This document shows positions 1 to 8,833 of a stretch of 64,000 bases of DNA, piece after piece. The stretch is from a bacterium (lineage in GTDB: Bacteria; Cyanobacteriota; Vampirovibrionia; Obscuribacterales; Obscuribacteraceae), in NCBI GenBank assembly GCA_016124935.1, contig WGMS01000008.1, forward strand, positions 62,001 to 126,000, written 5' to 3'. The notes beneath the pieces are model-generated. The model was not told where the DNA came from, searched no databases, and worked only from the letters and a program-made list of their open reading frames with translations. Made by a program: the position numbers and the translations under genes. The stretch's first letter is position 1. Each line of letters begins with the position of its first letter.

Positions 1-982
1 ACATCTTGCGTCCGAAGATTCCTTTGACCGTAACCCCTTTCCAGATAACACCATTGGCTATATCAAAACCATCGAGCGGCTTTCTAGTGATACCAAGCAG
101 CAATACAGTCCCGCCGTTACGAACAATTCTGAATGCGTCCCGATAGGCGGACGGGGAGCCGGACATCTCGAGAACCACATCCACTCCGTTGGCCATCGAC
201 TCCAGCTTATCGACCTGCTTATAGAAATCGGTGGAGCCCGAAGAGACATCGAAACAATAGTCGGCACCAAACTCCTCTGCCAGCTTGAACCTGCGATCGA
301 CGTCCTGGGCTTCGGTCAAATAGATACGACCGGCTCCGAAGTCACGACAAAGAAATGCCGCCATCAAACCCAGGGGACCAGCACCGAGAATAGCCACCGA
401 TTTGCCCCGGACATCAGCCTCATAGACCGTATGAACAGCGTTTCCGAAAGCATCGAGCAGAGCGCCTATGCGAGTGGGAATACGGCTGGTATCACCAGCT
501 TTACCCAGGAGGATGACATTTTTATAAGGGACCGTGACATACTCGGCAAAACAACCGTCGAGGTGTACACCCTTTACTTTCACCCGGGTACAGATATGCT
601 CATTACCCGTACGGCACTGAAAGCAGTGACCGCAAGAGAGGTGCATCTCGCAGGTTACATAGTCGCCCGGAGCTAGACGAAGTTCCTCGGGCACATCGCT
701 GAAGCGGTCGGGACCTACCCCGGAACCAAGTTCATCTACTATTCCGCAAAACTCGTGACCGACAATGATAGGAGTGTAAGAGTTCTCGTCATCGACATAA
801 CGGAGCATCTCCCGTCGTATGCCTTCTGAGGTCGAGCTGTGATAAATGCTCTTGTCGGTTCCACAAACCGCAGTGGCTTTAACCCGGATTCGAACCTCGT
901 CGGAGCCCACTTCCGGCAGAGCGATGCCGGACTTTAGAATAAGTCCGTCTTTCTCGAGGGATTCTTTGACAAGACAATTCAT
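1..982 (-). CDS. tdh: L-threonine 3-dehydrogenase, C-terminus cut by window edge
   Basis: Zinc-dependent medium-chain dehydrogenase that oxidises threonine to 2-amino-3-ketobutyrate with NAD+. 327 codons are present and the 3' end lies beyond base 1. Visible are the catalytic-zinc Cys40 in AVCGTD, the GHE motif at 75-77, four structural-zinc cysteines (117, 120, 123, 131) spaced as in E. coli Tdh, and a GAGPLG nucleotide-binding loop at 200-205. The downstream EMSGSPSAYR stretch is typical of Tdh rather than of general alcohol dehydrogenases. The ATG at 982 aligns best with family N-termini; an in-frame ATG at 1039, with GAGG about 10 nt upstream, would add 19 residues. Sorbitol dehydrogenase is the alternative but fits less well. 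Confidence 0.85.
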   Translation of the reverse strand, partial: MNCLVKESLEKDGLILKSGIALPEVGSDEVRIRVKATAVCGTDKSIYHSSTSEGIRREMLRYVDDENSYTPIIVGHEFCGIVDELGSGVGPDRFSDVPEELRLAPGDYVTCEMHLSCGHCFQCRTGNEHICTRVKVKGVHLDGCFAEYVTVPYKNVILLGKAGDTSRIPTRIGALLDAFGNAVHTVYEADVRGKSVAILGAGPLGLMAAFLCRDFGAGRIYLTEAQDVDRRFKLAEEFGADYCFDVSSGSTDFYKQVDKLESMANGVDVVLEMSGSPSAYRDAFRIVRNGGTVLLLGITRKPLDGFDIANGVIWKGVTVKGIFGRKM

Positions 983-1283
983 GCCACCGGAGCGCTCTTC
1001 TTTTTTTGAATCTGGTGAGTTCAAAACCTGGCCTTGCATCCCTTCTGGTCCTCGCGACTACCTGGAGTAATTCCGAAAAACAAACTATAGAACGAATCGG
1101 ATTGGATCAATCTCAAATAAATCAAATCTCTTAATCAAATGGATATTTCTCGTCTTAGCATTAGTTTAGTTGCCAAGAGCCCGTGTCGATGGCTAAGATG
1201 GTGGAGCGAGTAAACAATTTCTTTATATTTCGAATCCAAATCCGAATCTCCATCCACCATCCTAATTTGATTTGAGAACAGCC
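983..1283. other. Divergent intergenic region
   Basis: About 300 bases between the start of tdh and the next gene on the other strand, presumably holding both promoters. An AT-rich stretch runs from 1080 to 1160. A 9-bp inverted repeat (GATGGTGGA at 1197-1205, TCCACCATC at 1253-1261) brackets an AT-rich core. It ends 22 bases before the start codon at 1284 and could be an operator or a weak hairpin. No promoter hexamers can be assigned with confidence. Confidence 0.3.
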
Positions 1284-1610
1284 ATGAATAACGAACCATC
1301 TAAAAACGAAATAGAAACAGATATAGATATAGACTCAACATTGACCGCCATAGACAAAGCCTTCGAAGAGATTGCAGAATCTTCGATAGTCAAAATGATC
1401 ATCACCGGTAGTGGCGGCCCGGAGAACAACGAAATAACCGAGCCTGGTCTTAGATTCGTCCGATTCTTAATGGCCAGAAGTGAATCATATTCATCCGGGA
1501 TTCTGCCCAACCTGAAAGATTTGCAGTGCATACATGAGCTGGCTCGAAACTTCATCAGACAGGCTGGTACTCCCACCCGGGCACTGCAGCTAATGTATCA
1601 GAACTCCTGA
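1284..1610 (+). CDS. Small acidic hypothetical protein
   Basis: 108 residues, no family recognised. The N-terminal third is acidic and rich in Asp, Ile and Glu (about residues 5-40); the rest looks helical and soluble, with no signal peptide or membrane segment. The ATG at 1284 is preferred to the in-frame TTG at 1272; neither has a strong ribosome-binding site (GAGAA lies 6-10 nt upstream). Its 3' end overlaps the convergent kinase gene by 13 bases. An opposing frame (1262-1576, minus) is also open, so the coding strand is not beyond doubt; this strand is favoured by composition and by its clean placement after the intergenic region. Confidence 0.5.
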   Translation: MNNEPSKNEIETDIDIDSTLTAIDKAFEEIAESSIVKMIITGSGGPENNEITEPGLRFVRFLMARSESYSSGILPNLKDLQCIHELARNFIRQAGTPTRALQLMYQNS

Positions 1611-3127
1611 CGAGATCGGAACCAACTATTCAAATCCACGGTCATGTCGGCCGCACTGGGGTATCTCTCTTCCAGCTCAAAAGCACCGGCTTTCATGATA
1701 ATCGCGTCGAGCCCGTCATCCGCATCCTCTCTATAGGCGGAGACGGGCTCCATTTCCATAGGCTTTGGATCGACGCCGGTAAGAAGATAGAACATCGTAC
1801 AGGCCAGAGCATAAATATCACTGGCGGGACAGGCCGCCCCCCTGAACTGCTCCGGCGGCATATATGACTGTTTGCCTACTATGGTGGCAGTTCTCTGGAC
1901 AGAGCTCTCTCGGGCGACCGTAAAATCGAGGAGCTTCACAGATCGGCTGGATTCATCCAGCATAAGGTTGTCCGGAGTCAGATCGCGATGTACTATTGGG
2001 CGCTCTCTATCGTGCAGATAGGTCAGAATACCGGTGACATCTAGAGCAATCGCCGCTACCGCTTCCGGTGTCATGGCGCCTTTTTCCTTGACCAGTCGAC
2101 TCAAAGGAAAGCCGCTTACATACTCCAGTACAAGATAGCCGCGATGGTCTTCGACAAAACAATCATACAGCTTGACGATTCTTTCATGATTCAGACCAGA
2201 GAGCATCTTCGCCTCTTCGGAAAGCTCATTGTATTTTCTCTTCTCCAGCTTGTTCCCTCTATAAACAGGCATTACATACTCTTTCAACACCACCTGATCG
2301 ACACCATCGGGAATACTATCGAGATTACCCCTGCCTCTATCTACTTTAGCCAGATAAGCTGTGCCCTGACCTCCACCGGAGAGGGACTCGACTATTTCAT
2401 AACTACCGTCCTGCAAGATTTCTCCGGGCTCAAGCCGTCCTCGACGCTGGCGATTGGTAGGAGCGGAAAAATAATGCAGCCAGAGATTGGTGTATCTCGT
2501 ATCGAGCTTGTCTGGTCGATGGACCTCTTCTATGCCGAAATTCAACCGGGCATGAGAAGCGCTGCTTCTCACTATAGAAAAAAACTCTTCTTCATCGACC
2601 CAGGCAAAAGCGTTCTCCCAGCGCAGTTGATAAACGTTTTTCTGAATGGTATCAAGCACAAGATAATGACTGGAAGATTCTGATTTAGCAGATGAGGATG
2701 CGGCCCCTGCCACAGCCTCCACGACAGTGACATGGTTCCAGGAGAGGAAATAGGTCTGGGCGATATCGAATTTGCCGGCACCCAATCTGATACCGTTTTC
2801 GCTACACTCGATTATCTTTAGCTCATTATCCCTGGCGGTTTTCTTGGAGCTAAAAGTAACTCCGAAAGACAGGAAGACTATCCCTGAGAGAAAAAGATAG
2901 AAAAGCAGATCGCGATGCGGGATATGAGAGAAACGATCAAGAAACGAGGTCTGATCGAAAGTGAAGCAGAAAATGAAAAATAAGACCAGCACTACCATGA
3001 ATATCTTGAGCAGATACTCGAGGGTAGCCGCATCAACAAGCAGATCGCTACTCTTGAGAGTGGTTACATGTCGGCGACCGGGACCGATATACTTGAGCGG
3101 CAATCTCGAACTCAATTTCGTAGTCAC
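1598..3127 (-). CDS. Membrane Ser/Thr protein kinase with HRDLT loop and DFT in place of DFG
   Basis: 509 residues. Two membrane segments (about 36-57 and 74-92) are followed by a small domain (about 100-195) that resembles bacterial PH-like domains, then a protein kinase domain (about 243-500). The kinase has a glycine loop (LSGGGQGTAY), Lys282 in VLKEY, HRDLTPDN at 380-387 and DFT at 401-403. Thr384 replaces the usual Lys two residues after the catalytic Asp, and the glycine of DFG is Thr. SYMPPEQF and SDIYALAC are standard C-lobe motifs. The start is a GTG at 3127 that overlaps the TGA of the upstream kinase (GTGA), so the two are probably translationally coupled. Kinase activity is plausible but the activation segment is unusual. 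Confidence 0.85.
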   Translation of the reverse strand: MTTKLSSRLPLKYIGPGRRHVTTLKSSDLLVDAATLEYLLKIFMVVLVLFFIFCFTFDQTSFLDRFSHIPHRDLLFYLFLSGIVFLSFGVTFSSKKTARDNELKIIECSENGIRLGAGKFDIAQTYFLSWNHVTVVEAVAGAASSSAKSESSSHYLVLDTIQKNVYQLRWENAFAWVDEEEFFSIVRSSASHARLNFGIEEVHRPDKLDTRYTNLWLHYFSAPTNRQRRGRLEPGEILQDGSYEIVESLSGGGQGTAYLAKVDRGRGNLDSIPDGVDQVVLKEYVMPVYRGNKLEKRKYNELSEEAKMLSGLNHERIVKLYDCFVEDHRGYLVLEYVSGFPLSRLVKEKGAMTPEAVAAIALDVTGILTYLHDRERPIVHRDLTPDNLMLDESSRSVKLLDFTVARESSVQRTATIVGKQSYMPPEQFRGAACPASDIYALACTMFYLLTGVDPKPMEMEPVSAYREDADDGLDAIIMKAGAFELEERYPSAADMTVDLNSWFRSRQEF

Positions 3128-4683
3128 CTCGCCTGCAAGACAGCCAGCCGATCGAGCAACTCTTCTACCCCGGTCAGCCTCACCTCCGGCTTGACCGCTG
3201 TGCAATCCTTGACCAGGTTATTCATCTCTTCACTGACATAGGCACCGGCTTCCAGGGGATCACTGACGCTGAAAGGGGCGGGGTCCCGGGAGGTGAGCAC
3301 AAAGAAGAGGGTCGCGCCGAACGCGTAGATATCCGACACCAGCCTGGCTTTACCCTGAAACTGCTCTAATGGAATATATGCAGATTTTCCCACCACCGTG
3401 CAGGTGGCGGTGCCCAGAAAGTTGTTGGCGGCGCCGAAATCGATGATGCTTACCGAACCGTCTTTACGAATGATGATATTGTCGGGGGTGATATCACGAT
3501 GAATCACAGGTGGATTAAGCTTGTGCAGGTAAGACAGAGTGGTGGCAAGTTCCAGGGCCCAGCGCACAACCGTTGTCTCTTGCTGCTTTCCAAACTCCTG
3601 TACATAGTCTCTCAACGTTCTACCGTCCAGATGCTGGAGCACCATATAGTGCCTGTCCTGCTCGACAAAATAGTCATAGACCTGGGCGATATTTCGGTGC
3701 CTTATTGAACAGAGCAGTCGAGCCTCGCGCTGAAACATTTCCACGGCCTTATCCCTGGCCTCATCGTCGGCCGATTCCGGCAGGACCGATTCTTTCAGAA
3801 TAACCAGTTGATTATTCTGGTTCTCGTCTTCAGCCAGATAAATTGCCGAAAGCCCTCCAAAGGCAATTTGTCCCAGAATTTTATAGTTGCCCTCCTGAAG
3901 CGAGTCTCCGCATTCCAGCGGTGTGTAGGCTGTGGTACTGTATCTGGAGTTCAACTCCATCTCCCAGATCTTGGTAAAGCTGAGGGCGGTTCTTCTAGAA
4001 CCGGAATCGACAGGAGCATTTTTAGAGCGCTCCATAGGACTCGCAGAAACAGCCGAGAGCAATTCTTGATGAATAGCCTGATTTTCCCGAGCTTCGCCGA
4101 GCAGATCGCTGAAATCGGAACGAATTTGAATATCGGGACGATAAGTGTTAACCAAAAGAATGAAACGCTTCAGGGCGCTGCGCGAGAAACCGTCCACATC
4201 CAGCTTTACATAGGTGTTGTCTCGAAAACCGATCAAAATGCGGTCATCTTCAAGAGAGTTGCCTATCATATTGGCGAAGCGTACCGCCGAGATTTCCGTC
4301 CAGTGACGCTCTTGCTGAAAGTTCAAAGAGACGGCAAAAGGAGCAGGAAAGGAGATGCCGTGTCCATCGACCTTGAGGGTGGTGTTTCGATAGATCAGCG
4401 CCATCACCAGATAGCCGAGCCCCAGAGTAAATATCAATACAACCCCGGCGACGAGCATCATTTCTCTTGCCATGATCAAGCAGAGCAGAATCAGACCGAA
4501 AGCGATAATCACAGCGCCCAGATTGTCGTCAAAAAAAGAAGCGATCATACCGATGAGAATACTTCCGGGCGAATTCCCCAGAGGATGATTGTATTCAATC
4601 AAATACTCGGCACTACCGGCTTCGATTTCGTCGAATTCCACGAAATCGGAAGGAACTGTTTTGGATTCGGCGCCACTGTCCAT
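3124..4683 (-). CDS. Membrane Ser/Thr protein kinase, HRDIT type
   Basis: 519 residues with the same layout as its downstream partner: two membrane segments (about 55-72 and 76-97), a PH-like domain (about 100-185) containing a W-x-E-I strand, a linker, and a kinase domain (about 267-515). Kinase motifs are FGGLSAIY in the glycine loop, Lys297 (VILKES), HRDITPDN at 395-402, an intact DFG at 415-417, and YIPLEQF with SDIYAFGA. As in the partner, the HRD+2 residue is Thr rather than Lys. First gene of the two-kinase operon, with a TGA that overlaps the next start. A paralogous pair with a membrane-tethered cytoplasmic kinase domain suggests a hetero-oligomeric receptor; this is inference. Confidence 0.88.
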   Translation of the reverse strand: MDSGAESKTVPSDFVEFDEIEAGSAEYLIEYNHPLGNSPGSILIGMIASFFDDNLGAVIIAFGLILLCLIMAREMMLVAGVVLIFTLGLGYLVMALIYRNTTLKVDGHGISFPAPFAVSLNFQQERHWTEISAVRFANMIGNSLEDDRILIGFRDNTYVKLDVDGFSRSALKRFILLVNTYRPDIQIRSDFSDLLGEARENQAIHQELLSAVSASPMERSKNAPVDSGSRRTALSFTKIWEMELNSRYSTTAYTPLECGDSLQEGNYKILGQIAFGGLSAIYLAEDENQNNQLVILKESVLPESADDEARDKAVEMFQREARLLCSIRHRNIAQVYDYFVEQDRHYMVLQHLDGRTLRDYVQEFGKQQETTVVRWALELATTLSYLHKLNPPVIHRDITPDNIIIRKDGSVSIIDFGAANNFLGTATCTVVGKSAYIPLEQFQGKARLVSDIYAFGATLFFVLTSRDPAPFSVSDPLEAGAYVSEEMNNLVKDCTAVKPEVRLTGVEELLDRLAVLQAR

Positions 4684-4829
4684 TTAAAAGCAGGTCGATC
4701 CCGGAGACTCGAGAAACATGAATTAAGAACCACGAAATCTATTATTCCCTGATATTCCCTCAAATCTAAATGGTCTCATAAGAAAGAGAAAACCGGCTTA
4801 TTTGATTGGTCAACCAACTAAATACAAAA

Positions 4830-4856
4830 GGCGGCATTCGTAAAACGAATGCCGCC
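4830..4856 (-). terminator. Rho-independent terminator of fabI
   Basis: Perfect 11-bp stem (GGCGGCATTCG at 4830-4840, CGAATGCCGCC at 4846-4856) with a 5-nt loop. Read on the minus strand it is followed by TTTTGTATTT. It lies 35 bases past the fabI stop codon and separates fabI from the kinase pair. Confidence 0.85.
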
Positions 4857-4890
4857 CTCAATTAATCTATTTCTATCAGCCATTTAGGAC

Positions 4891-5703
4891 TTACATGCCG
4901 AGAATGCTGTATCCGCAATCGACGTGAATGACCTCGCCGGTGACGCCGGAAGAGAGGTCCGAAGCAAGATAGAGAGCGGTTTTACCGACTTCATCAGCCT
5001 CTACGTTGCGCTTCATCGGAGCCTTTTGCTCGACCAGTTTAAGCATATCGCGGAATCCGGCAATACCCATAGCGGCAAGGGTTTTTACCGGTCCTGCCGA
5101 AATGGCGTTGACTCGCACGTTCTTTTCGCCCAGGTCGGCAGCCAGGTACATGACCGAAGACTCGAGAGCCGCTTTGGCCACACCCATTACGTTGTAGTGG
5201 GGCACGACTTTTTCGGCACCATAATAGGTAAGAGTGATCACGCTGCCACCATCTTTCATCATGGGCAGAGCGCGATTGGTCACGGCGGTGAGCGTATAGC
5301 AGCTTACGTCTAAAGCCAACCGGAATCCTTCCCTGGTGGTGTTGACATAATGTCCTTCCAGATCCTCTTTATTGGCGAAAGCGACGGCATGGACGAGAAA
5401 ATCGAGAGAATCCCATTTTTTAGAGAGCTTATCGAAAACCTTGTCTATCTGGGCATCATCACCAAGATCACACATTTCGACGAATTCGGACTCGACCTTT
5501 TCGGCAAGGGGCATAATCCGCTTCTCCAGGGCTTCTCCCTGATAGGTGAAAGCCAGATCCGCCCCCTGCTCATAGAGATACTTGGCACAGTGCCAGGCCA
5601 GGCTACGTTCGTTGGCTACGCCAAAGATGATTCCACGTTTGCCCGCCATCATGCCGGTCTCCCGGGCAGTTTTATCCAGTACTTCAGTTTCAGCCGCAGT
5701 CAT
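4891..5703 (-). CDS. fabI: Enoyl-[acyl-carrier-protein] reductase (NADH)
   Basis: Catalyses the last reduction of each fatty-acid elongation cycle. 270 residues, short-chain dehydrogenase fold with the FabI-specific nucleotide loop (GVANERSLAW, 28-37). Catalytic residues align with E. coli FabI: Tyr160 (Tyr146), Tyr170 (Tyr156) and Lys177 (Lys163) in YNVMGVAK. The C-terminal SGVTGEVIHVDCGYSILGM is characteristic. The start at 5703 has GAGAGG about 10 nt upstream; it gives a 17-residue N-terminal extension over most family members, and a Met pair at 18-19 is a possible internal start. Monocistronic, with its own terminator. Confidence 0.95.
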   Translation of the reverse strand: MTAAETEVLDKTARETGMMAGKRGIIFGVANERSLAWHCAKYLYEQGADLAFTYQGEALEKRIMPLAEKVESEFVEMCDLGDDAQIDKVFDKLSKKWDSLDFLVHAVAFANKEDLEGHYVNTTREGFRLALDVSCYTLTAVTNRALPMMKDGGSVITLTYYGAEKVVPHYNVMGVAKAALESSVMYLAADLGEKNVRVNAISAGPVKTLAAMGIAGFRDMLKLVEQKAPMKRNVEADEVGKTALYLASDLSSGVTGEVIHVDCGYSILGM

Positions 5704-5777
5704 TTATAAAGATCCTCTCATAGCTTTCTTGCCTGGCTCTAGCCAGTGGCCTGATATTCTATCGCCCTGACCCCGAA

Positions 5778-7643
5778 TTAGAAATACTTTTCCACTTCCT
5801 CTTGCAACATCTGGGCGCGAACCAAAGCCAGGGGCGGATAACCCTGCTTAAGAAAGAGGTCATGGAAATCTCTCAAAGCAAAGCCATCGCCGACTTTCTT
5901 TCGATACTCATCCCGCATCGAAAGGATTTCTAACTTGCCCAGCGTGTAAACAAGATAGGTCGGCTCCATCGTACCACGCCTGGCCTCTCGCTCGGCATTG
6001 GCATGTTCGATGAAACCCTCTTTTTCAAATAGCTCAATCGCTTGCTTCAGGCTCATTCCCCGGGTATGCATCTTCAGACCCGCTATGTAGCGACAGACCC
6101 GGAGCAAGGCATCATGAATCTGGGTGATTCTAAGCTCAGCCGAAGCGCCCTTGAACCCTTCTTCCAGCATCATCTGCTCGCAATAATGAGCCCAGCCTTC
6201 GGCATTAGAGTTGCAACCGAAAACCTTGCGAATCGAAGAGGGGGCTCGGTTTACCCATAGAAACTGAACATAATGTCCGGGATAAGCTTCATGAATACTG
6301 GTGTTCAATAAATCCTGATCAGAAAAGCTGCGCATGTGCTCTTCTACCTTTTTCTCGTCCCAGCTCTTCTCGGGTAAGGTGACAAAATAATAGGCCTCTT
6401 TCGCTTTCTTCTCGAAAGGTCCGGGAGTGTCCATGGCAGCAAAGGCTAGAGCTCGCATATGGGGCGGCATCTCATCCACCATCGCCCGGTCGTCACCAGG
6501 GATGGTGACCACCGGCTTCTTGATGCAGAACTCTCTTATCTCCTCCAGCACATCGCTGACCGCCTTGATCAACTTATCCGGAGCAGGATGTTTTGCCGCT
6601 ACCTTTTCATAGACCTTGCGTTCATCTATTTTGTCGCCGTTTAGATCCGGTTCGATAGCTCGGGCAGCCTCCTTGAACTGGAGCTGCAACCGGGCAAGCT
6701 CAGCCTCGCCTCTGGCAATCAGATTGTCAACAGAATCTTTGACCAGCTCTTCGGCATAAAGCTTATTCAGATAACGCTTTTCACCTATGGCGAAATCGCC
6801 CTTTGCCTTCGCTCGACCGTCTTTTTCAAGAAAATCACGATAAGAGGTGAGGGCGGCAAGACAGGCTTCGTTCTCTTTTTCGAAACTTTCATATAAAGCC
6901 CCATATAAAGATTGGTCCTCCGGGTCTTTCAAATCTTTCACATCTTTGAAATAAGCCGGCAGGTCCTTTTTGAAGAAGCTGATGATGCCCGGCAGACTTT
7001 CAAGGGCGATGTCGACGAAAACCGGAGGAACAAGGTTCATATCGAGGTTCGAACGGGCATTTTCGAGATAAAAAGGAATCTGCTTCTGCCGGGCTATAAC
7101 ACTCTTCAAACGCTCCTCTTTGGGTGCGAACTCTCTTTGAATAAGGGTAAAAACAGATAGATTAGCCTGGGTACTGTAATAATCGGGATTACGACGCCAC
7201 TCTTCCACTTCTTCCAAATCAAGAATGCGAGACTCTATATTCGATACGATCAAGTTCCAGTCAATCTTGTTATCGCGGCTCAGGGACTTGAAATCGACAT
7301 TCTGAAATCGCTTGGAATTAGCCTTCAGTCTCACCAGCTCTTCTTTGACGGAATCAGGAGTGACCGCCGGCATGTTTGAATCCTGTTCATGTATGCCGAA
7401 GTAGGTAGCATCCACCGGCTTGTCTTTGAAAAATTGCTCCAGATAATCCCTTGCCAACCCATCGAAAACCCTGTTGGCATCTGACTTCTGTTCAGCGGAA
7501 ACGAGCCGAATCTTTCTCGAATCTTTCAAAACAATTTTGCCTGGCGAAGCTTCCGCTTGAACAGGCGAATAAAGATTGCTTGACATGCCGGTGCCCCCAG
7601 CCAAAATCGTAATGGCCATAAAGGTTTTGAAGTTTGTTCTCAT
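5778..7643 (-). CDS. Secreted DUF885-family peptidase-like protein
   Basis: 621 residues. An N-terminal signal peptide (about 1-30, hydrophobic core MAITILAGG, cleavage near VQAEA) precedes a DUF885 domain. The family's HExxPGH signature (HEAYPGH) is at about residue 450, with a second conserved stretch (EGWAHYCEQMMLEEG) about 25 residues later; together these resemble the zinc site of M2/M3-like metallopeptidases, so a periplasmic metallopeptidase is the likely role though the family is poorly characterised. The start at 7643 is chosen because AAGGAG sits 9 nt upstream and the signal peptide begins there; the frame stays open 75 codons further upstream, but that part is not protein-like. Confidence 0.85.
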   Translation of the reverse strand: MRTNFKTFMAITILAGGTGMSSNLYSPVQAEASPGKIVLKDSRKIRLVSAEQKSDANRVFDGLARDYLEQFFKDKPVDATYFGIHEQDSNMPAVTPDSVKEELVRLKANSKRFQNVDFKSLSRDNKIDWNLIVSNIESRILDLEEVEEWRRNPDYYSTQANLSVFTLIQREFAPKEERLKSVIARQKQIPFYLENARSNLDMNLVPPVFVDIALESLPGIISFFKKDLPAYFKDVKDLKDPEDQSLYGALYESFEKENEACLAALTSYRDFLEKDGRAKAKGDFAIGEKRYLNKLYAEELVKDSVDNLIARGEAELARLQLQFKEAARAIEPDLNGDKIDERKVYEKVAAKHPAPDKLIKAVSDVLEEIREFCIKKPVVTIPGDDRAMVDEMPPHMRALAFAAMDTPGPFEKKAKEAYYFVTLPEKSWDEKKVEEHMRSFSDQDLLNTSIHEAYPGHYVQFLWVNRAPSSIRKVFGCNSNAEGWAHYCEQMMLEEGFKGASAELRITQIHDALLRVCRYIAGLKMHTRGMSLKQAIELFEKEGFIEHANAEREARRGTMEPTYLVYTLGKLEILSMRDEYRKKVGDGFALRDFHDLFLKQGYPPLALVRAQMLQEEVEKYF

Positions 7644-7958
7644 TCTCACTTGCTCCTTGCGATTCGATGAGAAATTTAGCATCTCCGGGACCTTATCAAC
7701 CAAGCTAAAACTGGAAAACCGCCGTTGAACCAGCCTATATGGACGAAATGATAAGGGCGAAAGAGAAAAAAAGATTACGGGGTATATCCCTCCGTTGAGG
7801 TCCGATTGAGGCTGAGAGGCAGCGGTCGGTTTTTGAGAAAAGCTGATGGCTGCAAGCTTACGCATCATGTTAAATCAACACCGAAGCTTAGTTACATAAG
7901 AGATCTAGTTAGATCCACCCTAGTAAAATTTGGTGACAGGTATCTAAGAGGTCTGGCA
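7644..7958. other. Divergent promoter region between DUF885 gene and etfB
   Basis: 315 bases separating two divergent genes; both promoters should lie here. An A/T-rich tract occurs at 7750-7790 and a further AT-rich stretch at 7900-7940. No pair of promoter hexamers with correct spacing stands out, and no convincing hairpin or repeat was found. Confidence 0.3.
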
Positions 7959-8789
7959 ATGTCCGGCTACAAAATAATCGTCATGATCAAACAGGTCCCC
8001 GACCAGGGCTCGAAAGCCGGTTTGAATCCCGACGGAACCATCGATAGAGCCCGAGCCAAACGGATGCTCAATCCATTTGACCGTTTTGCCCTGCAGGCGG
8101 CTCTTCACACCAAGAAGACCTATGGCGGCACGGTGACCGCTATCTCCATGGGACCGCCGCCGGCGGTGGAGATTCTTCTAGAGGCCCTCGCCCATGGCGT
8201 CGACCAGGCTTTTCTTCTCTCCGACAGAAGACTGGCTGCTTCCGACACCCTTGCCACCGCCTACGCCCTTTACAAGACCATCGAATACGTAGGGGATTTC
8301 GACATCATCTATTGCGGTTTGCAGACCACCGACGGAGACACCGCCCAGGTCGGTCCTCAGCTTGCAGAAAGACTGGGTCTGCCCCAGATTACCTATTGTG
8401 AAGACTTCTCGGTCAAGAACGGCAAAGTGCGTGCCCGCAGAATAATCGAGGGCGGTCATCAAGAAGTAGAGGTAAAACCTCCGGTCCTGGTCACCATAGC
8501 CAACTCTTATCACCCCCTCGAATACAAGTCTTTCCGCGGGGCCTGGAGAGTACAGCGCCTGCAAAGAGATAAAGAAGCTCTTGAAAAAATCGTAAAAACG
8601 GTAAACCTCGACGATGTCGGAGCCGATCCGGATCGTTGCGGGCTGAAAGGCTCGCCCACCATCGTTGCCAAGACAGAAAAAGTCGGCGAACTGGGAGGCA
8701 GCTGCACCATGCACGAGGGAGAATCCACCGAGCACATGGTCAGAGAAGTGGTCGCATGCGGAGCACTCAACGAATTTTTGGCCCACTAA
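7959..8789 (+). CDS. etfB: Electron transfer flavoprotein, beta subunit
   Basis: 276 residues. Together with EtfA it carries electrons from acyl-CoA and other dehydrogenases to ETF:quinone oxidoreductase. Family signatures are the N-terminal IVMIKQVPD, the NPFDRFALQAAL stretch, and CGLQTTDGDTAQVGP, the beta-subunit nucleotide-binding segment. The ATG at 7959 has AGAGG 7 nt upstream; the frame stays open for 51 codons before it without ribosome-binding site or homology. First gene of a three-gene cluster (44-nt gap to etfA), which implies fatty-acid or amino-acid oxidation feeding the quinone pool. Confidence 0.94.
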   Translation: MSGYKIIVMIKQVPDQGSKAGLNPDGTIDRARAKRMLNPFDRFALQAALHTKKTYGGTVTAISMGPPPAVEILLEALAHGVDQAFLLSDRRLAASDTLATAYALYKTIEYVGDFDIIYCGLQTTDGDTAQVGPQLAERLGLPQITYCEDFSVKNGKVRARRIIEGGHQEVEVKPPVLVTIANSYHPLEYKSFRGAWRVQRLQRDKEALEKIVKTVNLDDVGADPDRCGLKGSPTIVAKTEKVGELGGSCTMHEGESTEHMVREVVACGALNEFLAH

Positions 8790-8833
8790 AATCGAGTTCT
8801 ATCGAGACAGATCGAGACCTAAATAGAAAAAAA

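Noticed and set aside
1262..1576. Minus-strand alternative to the small gene at 1284-1610
   Set aside because: Less protein-like composition, no ribosome-binding site seen, and it would collide with the 3' end of the kinase operon; kept only as a caveat.
2144..2683. 179-codon open frame inside the HRDLT kinase gene, other strand
   Set aside because: Shadow of a gene with clear kinase motifs; no protein-like features.
5704..5777. CTGGCT/AGCCAG inverted repeat as a terminator of the DUF885 or fabI region
   Set aside because: Only 6 bp with a 2-nt loop and no T-run.
8178..8786. 202-codon minus-strand frame opposite etfB
   Set aside because: Antisense shadow of a gene with full-length homology.
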